Of a stretch of DNA of 15,394 bases, positions 15,347 through 15,394 are shown one piece after another. The translations under genes were made by a program, and so were the position numbers. The notes beneath the pieces were generated by a model. That model ran no database searches, had not been told where the DNA came from, and saw nothing but the letters and a program-made list of their open reading frames with translations. Within the stretch, counting starts at the first letter, position 1; each line of letters starts with the position of its first letter. Location: the NCBI GenBank assembly GCA_964522605.1, contig CAZFWV010000148.1, forward strand, positions 1 through 15,394. The letters are read 5' to 3'. The stretch comes from CAVZLD01 sp964522605 (lineage in GTDB: Bacteria; Planctomycetota; Planctomycetia; Pirellulales; Pirellulaceae).

Positions 15347-15394
15347 ATGACTCAAGAACAACTTCGGCAATTGGGTGCCTGGGGTCGAGACGCG
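15347..15394 (+). CDS. Possible start of a gene running off the right edge
   Basis: ATG 15347 opens a frame of 16 codons to the window end (MTQEQLRQLGAWGRDA). GAGG at 15331-15334 is 12 nt upstream, a rather long spacing. The residues read like a helical protein start, but the fragment is too short to identify and may be chance. Confidence 0.2.
   Translation, partial: MTQEQLRQLGAWGRDA

Noticed and set aside
13900..15394. CRISPR array suggested by multiple palindromic repeats
   Set aside because: The repeats differ from one another, are unevenly spaced and partly inverted, and no cas gene is present.

Overview
The window looks like chromosomal DNA from a planctomycete, probably of the Rhodopirellula/Pirellula kind. 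I judge this from gene content seen in the translations: ECF sigma factors paired with Ser/Thr kinases, dockerin-like doublets of the GDxNLDGxFD...GDWDGxGDF type, a PEP-CTERM sorting tail, and a LEPR-XLL leader (FESLEKRELL). Species cannot be decided from the sequence alone. No tRNA, rRNA, CRISPR array, intact transposase or phage gene was seen.

Layout. 1-1770 (+) is the 3' part of a large surface or secreted protein with Calx-beta, PKD-like and dockerin-like modules. 1767-2216 (-) is a small membrane-anchored or secreted TsaA/TrmO-domain protein, convergent with the first gene and overlapping its stop codon. 2217-2840 is non-coding. 2841-6391 (+) is a translationally coupled pair: an ECF sigma factor and a 980-residue transmembrane Ser/Thr kinase with a TPR-rich C-terminal half. 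After a spacer holding a roughly 96-bp imperfect palindrome comes a long PEP-CTERM protein gene (about 6605 to 10021) of unknown function, with a choice-of-anchor R-like domain and dockerin repeats.

The 3' end of that gene is unusual. It reads in frame, without a stop, into the LEPR-XLL leader and first beta-propeller repeat of a second surface protein. That second protein is broken by a frameshift at about 10019 and ends at about 10112. It abuts a remnant of a VapC/PIN toxin gene (10118-10305) that is itself frameshifted by a 5-bp tandem duplication. This is a small gene graveyard. It is followed by a PcfJ-like ORF (10768-12114, +).

On the minus strand, 14897 down to 12287 holds a second ECF sigma factor and Ser/Thr kinase pair of a different architecture (zinc-ribbon N-terminus, three or more membrane segments). 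The two genes are separated by 343 bp containing repeat-like hairpins. The right end (14898-15394) is mainly non-coding and rich in inverted repeats, with a possible gene start running off the edge.

Together the window shows two independent sigma/kinase signalling modules flanking surface-protein genes and a decaying, repeat-rich accessory patch. I did not find a convincing new defence or biosynthetic system. The most unusual items are the in-frame PEP-CTERM/LEPR-XLL fusion, the chimeric pseudogene junction, the membrane-anchored TrmO-like protein and the repeat elements.
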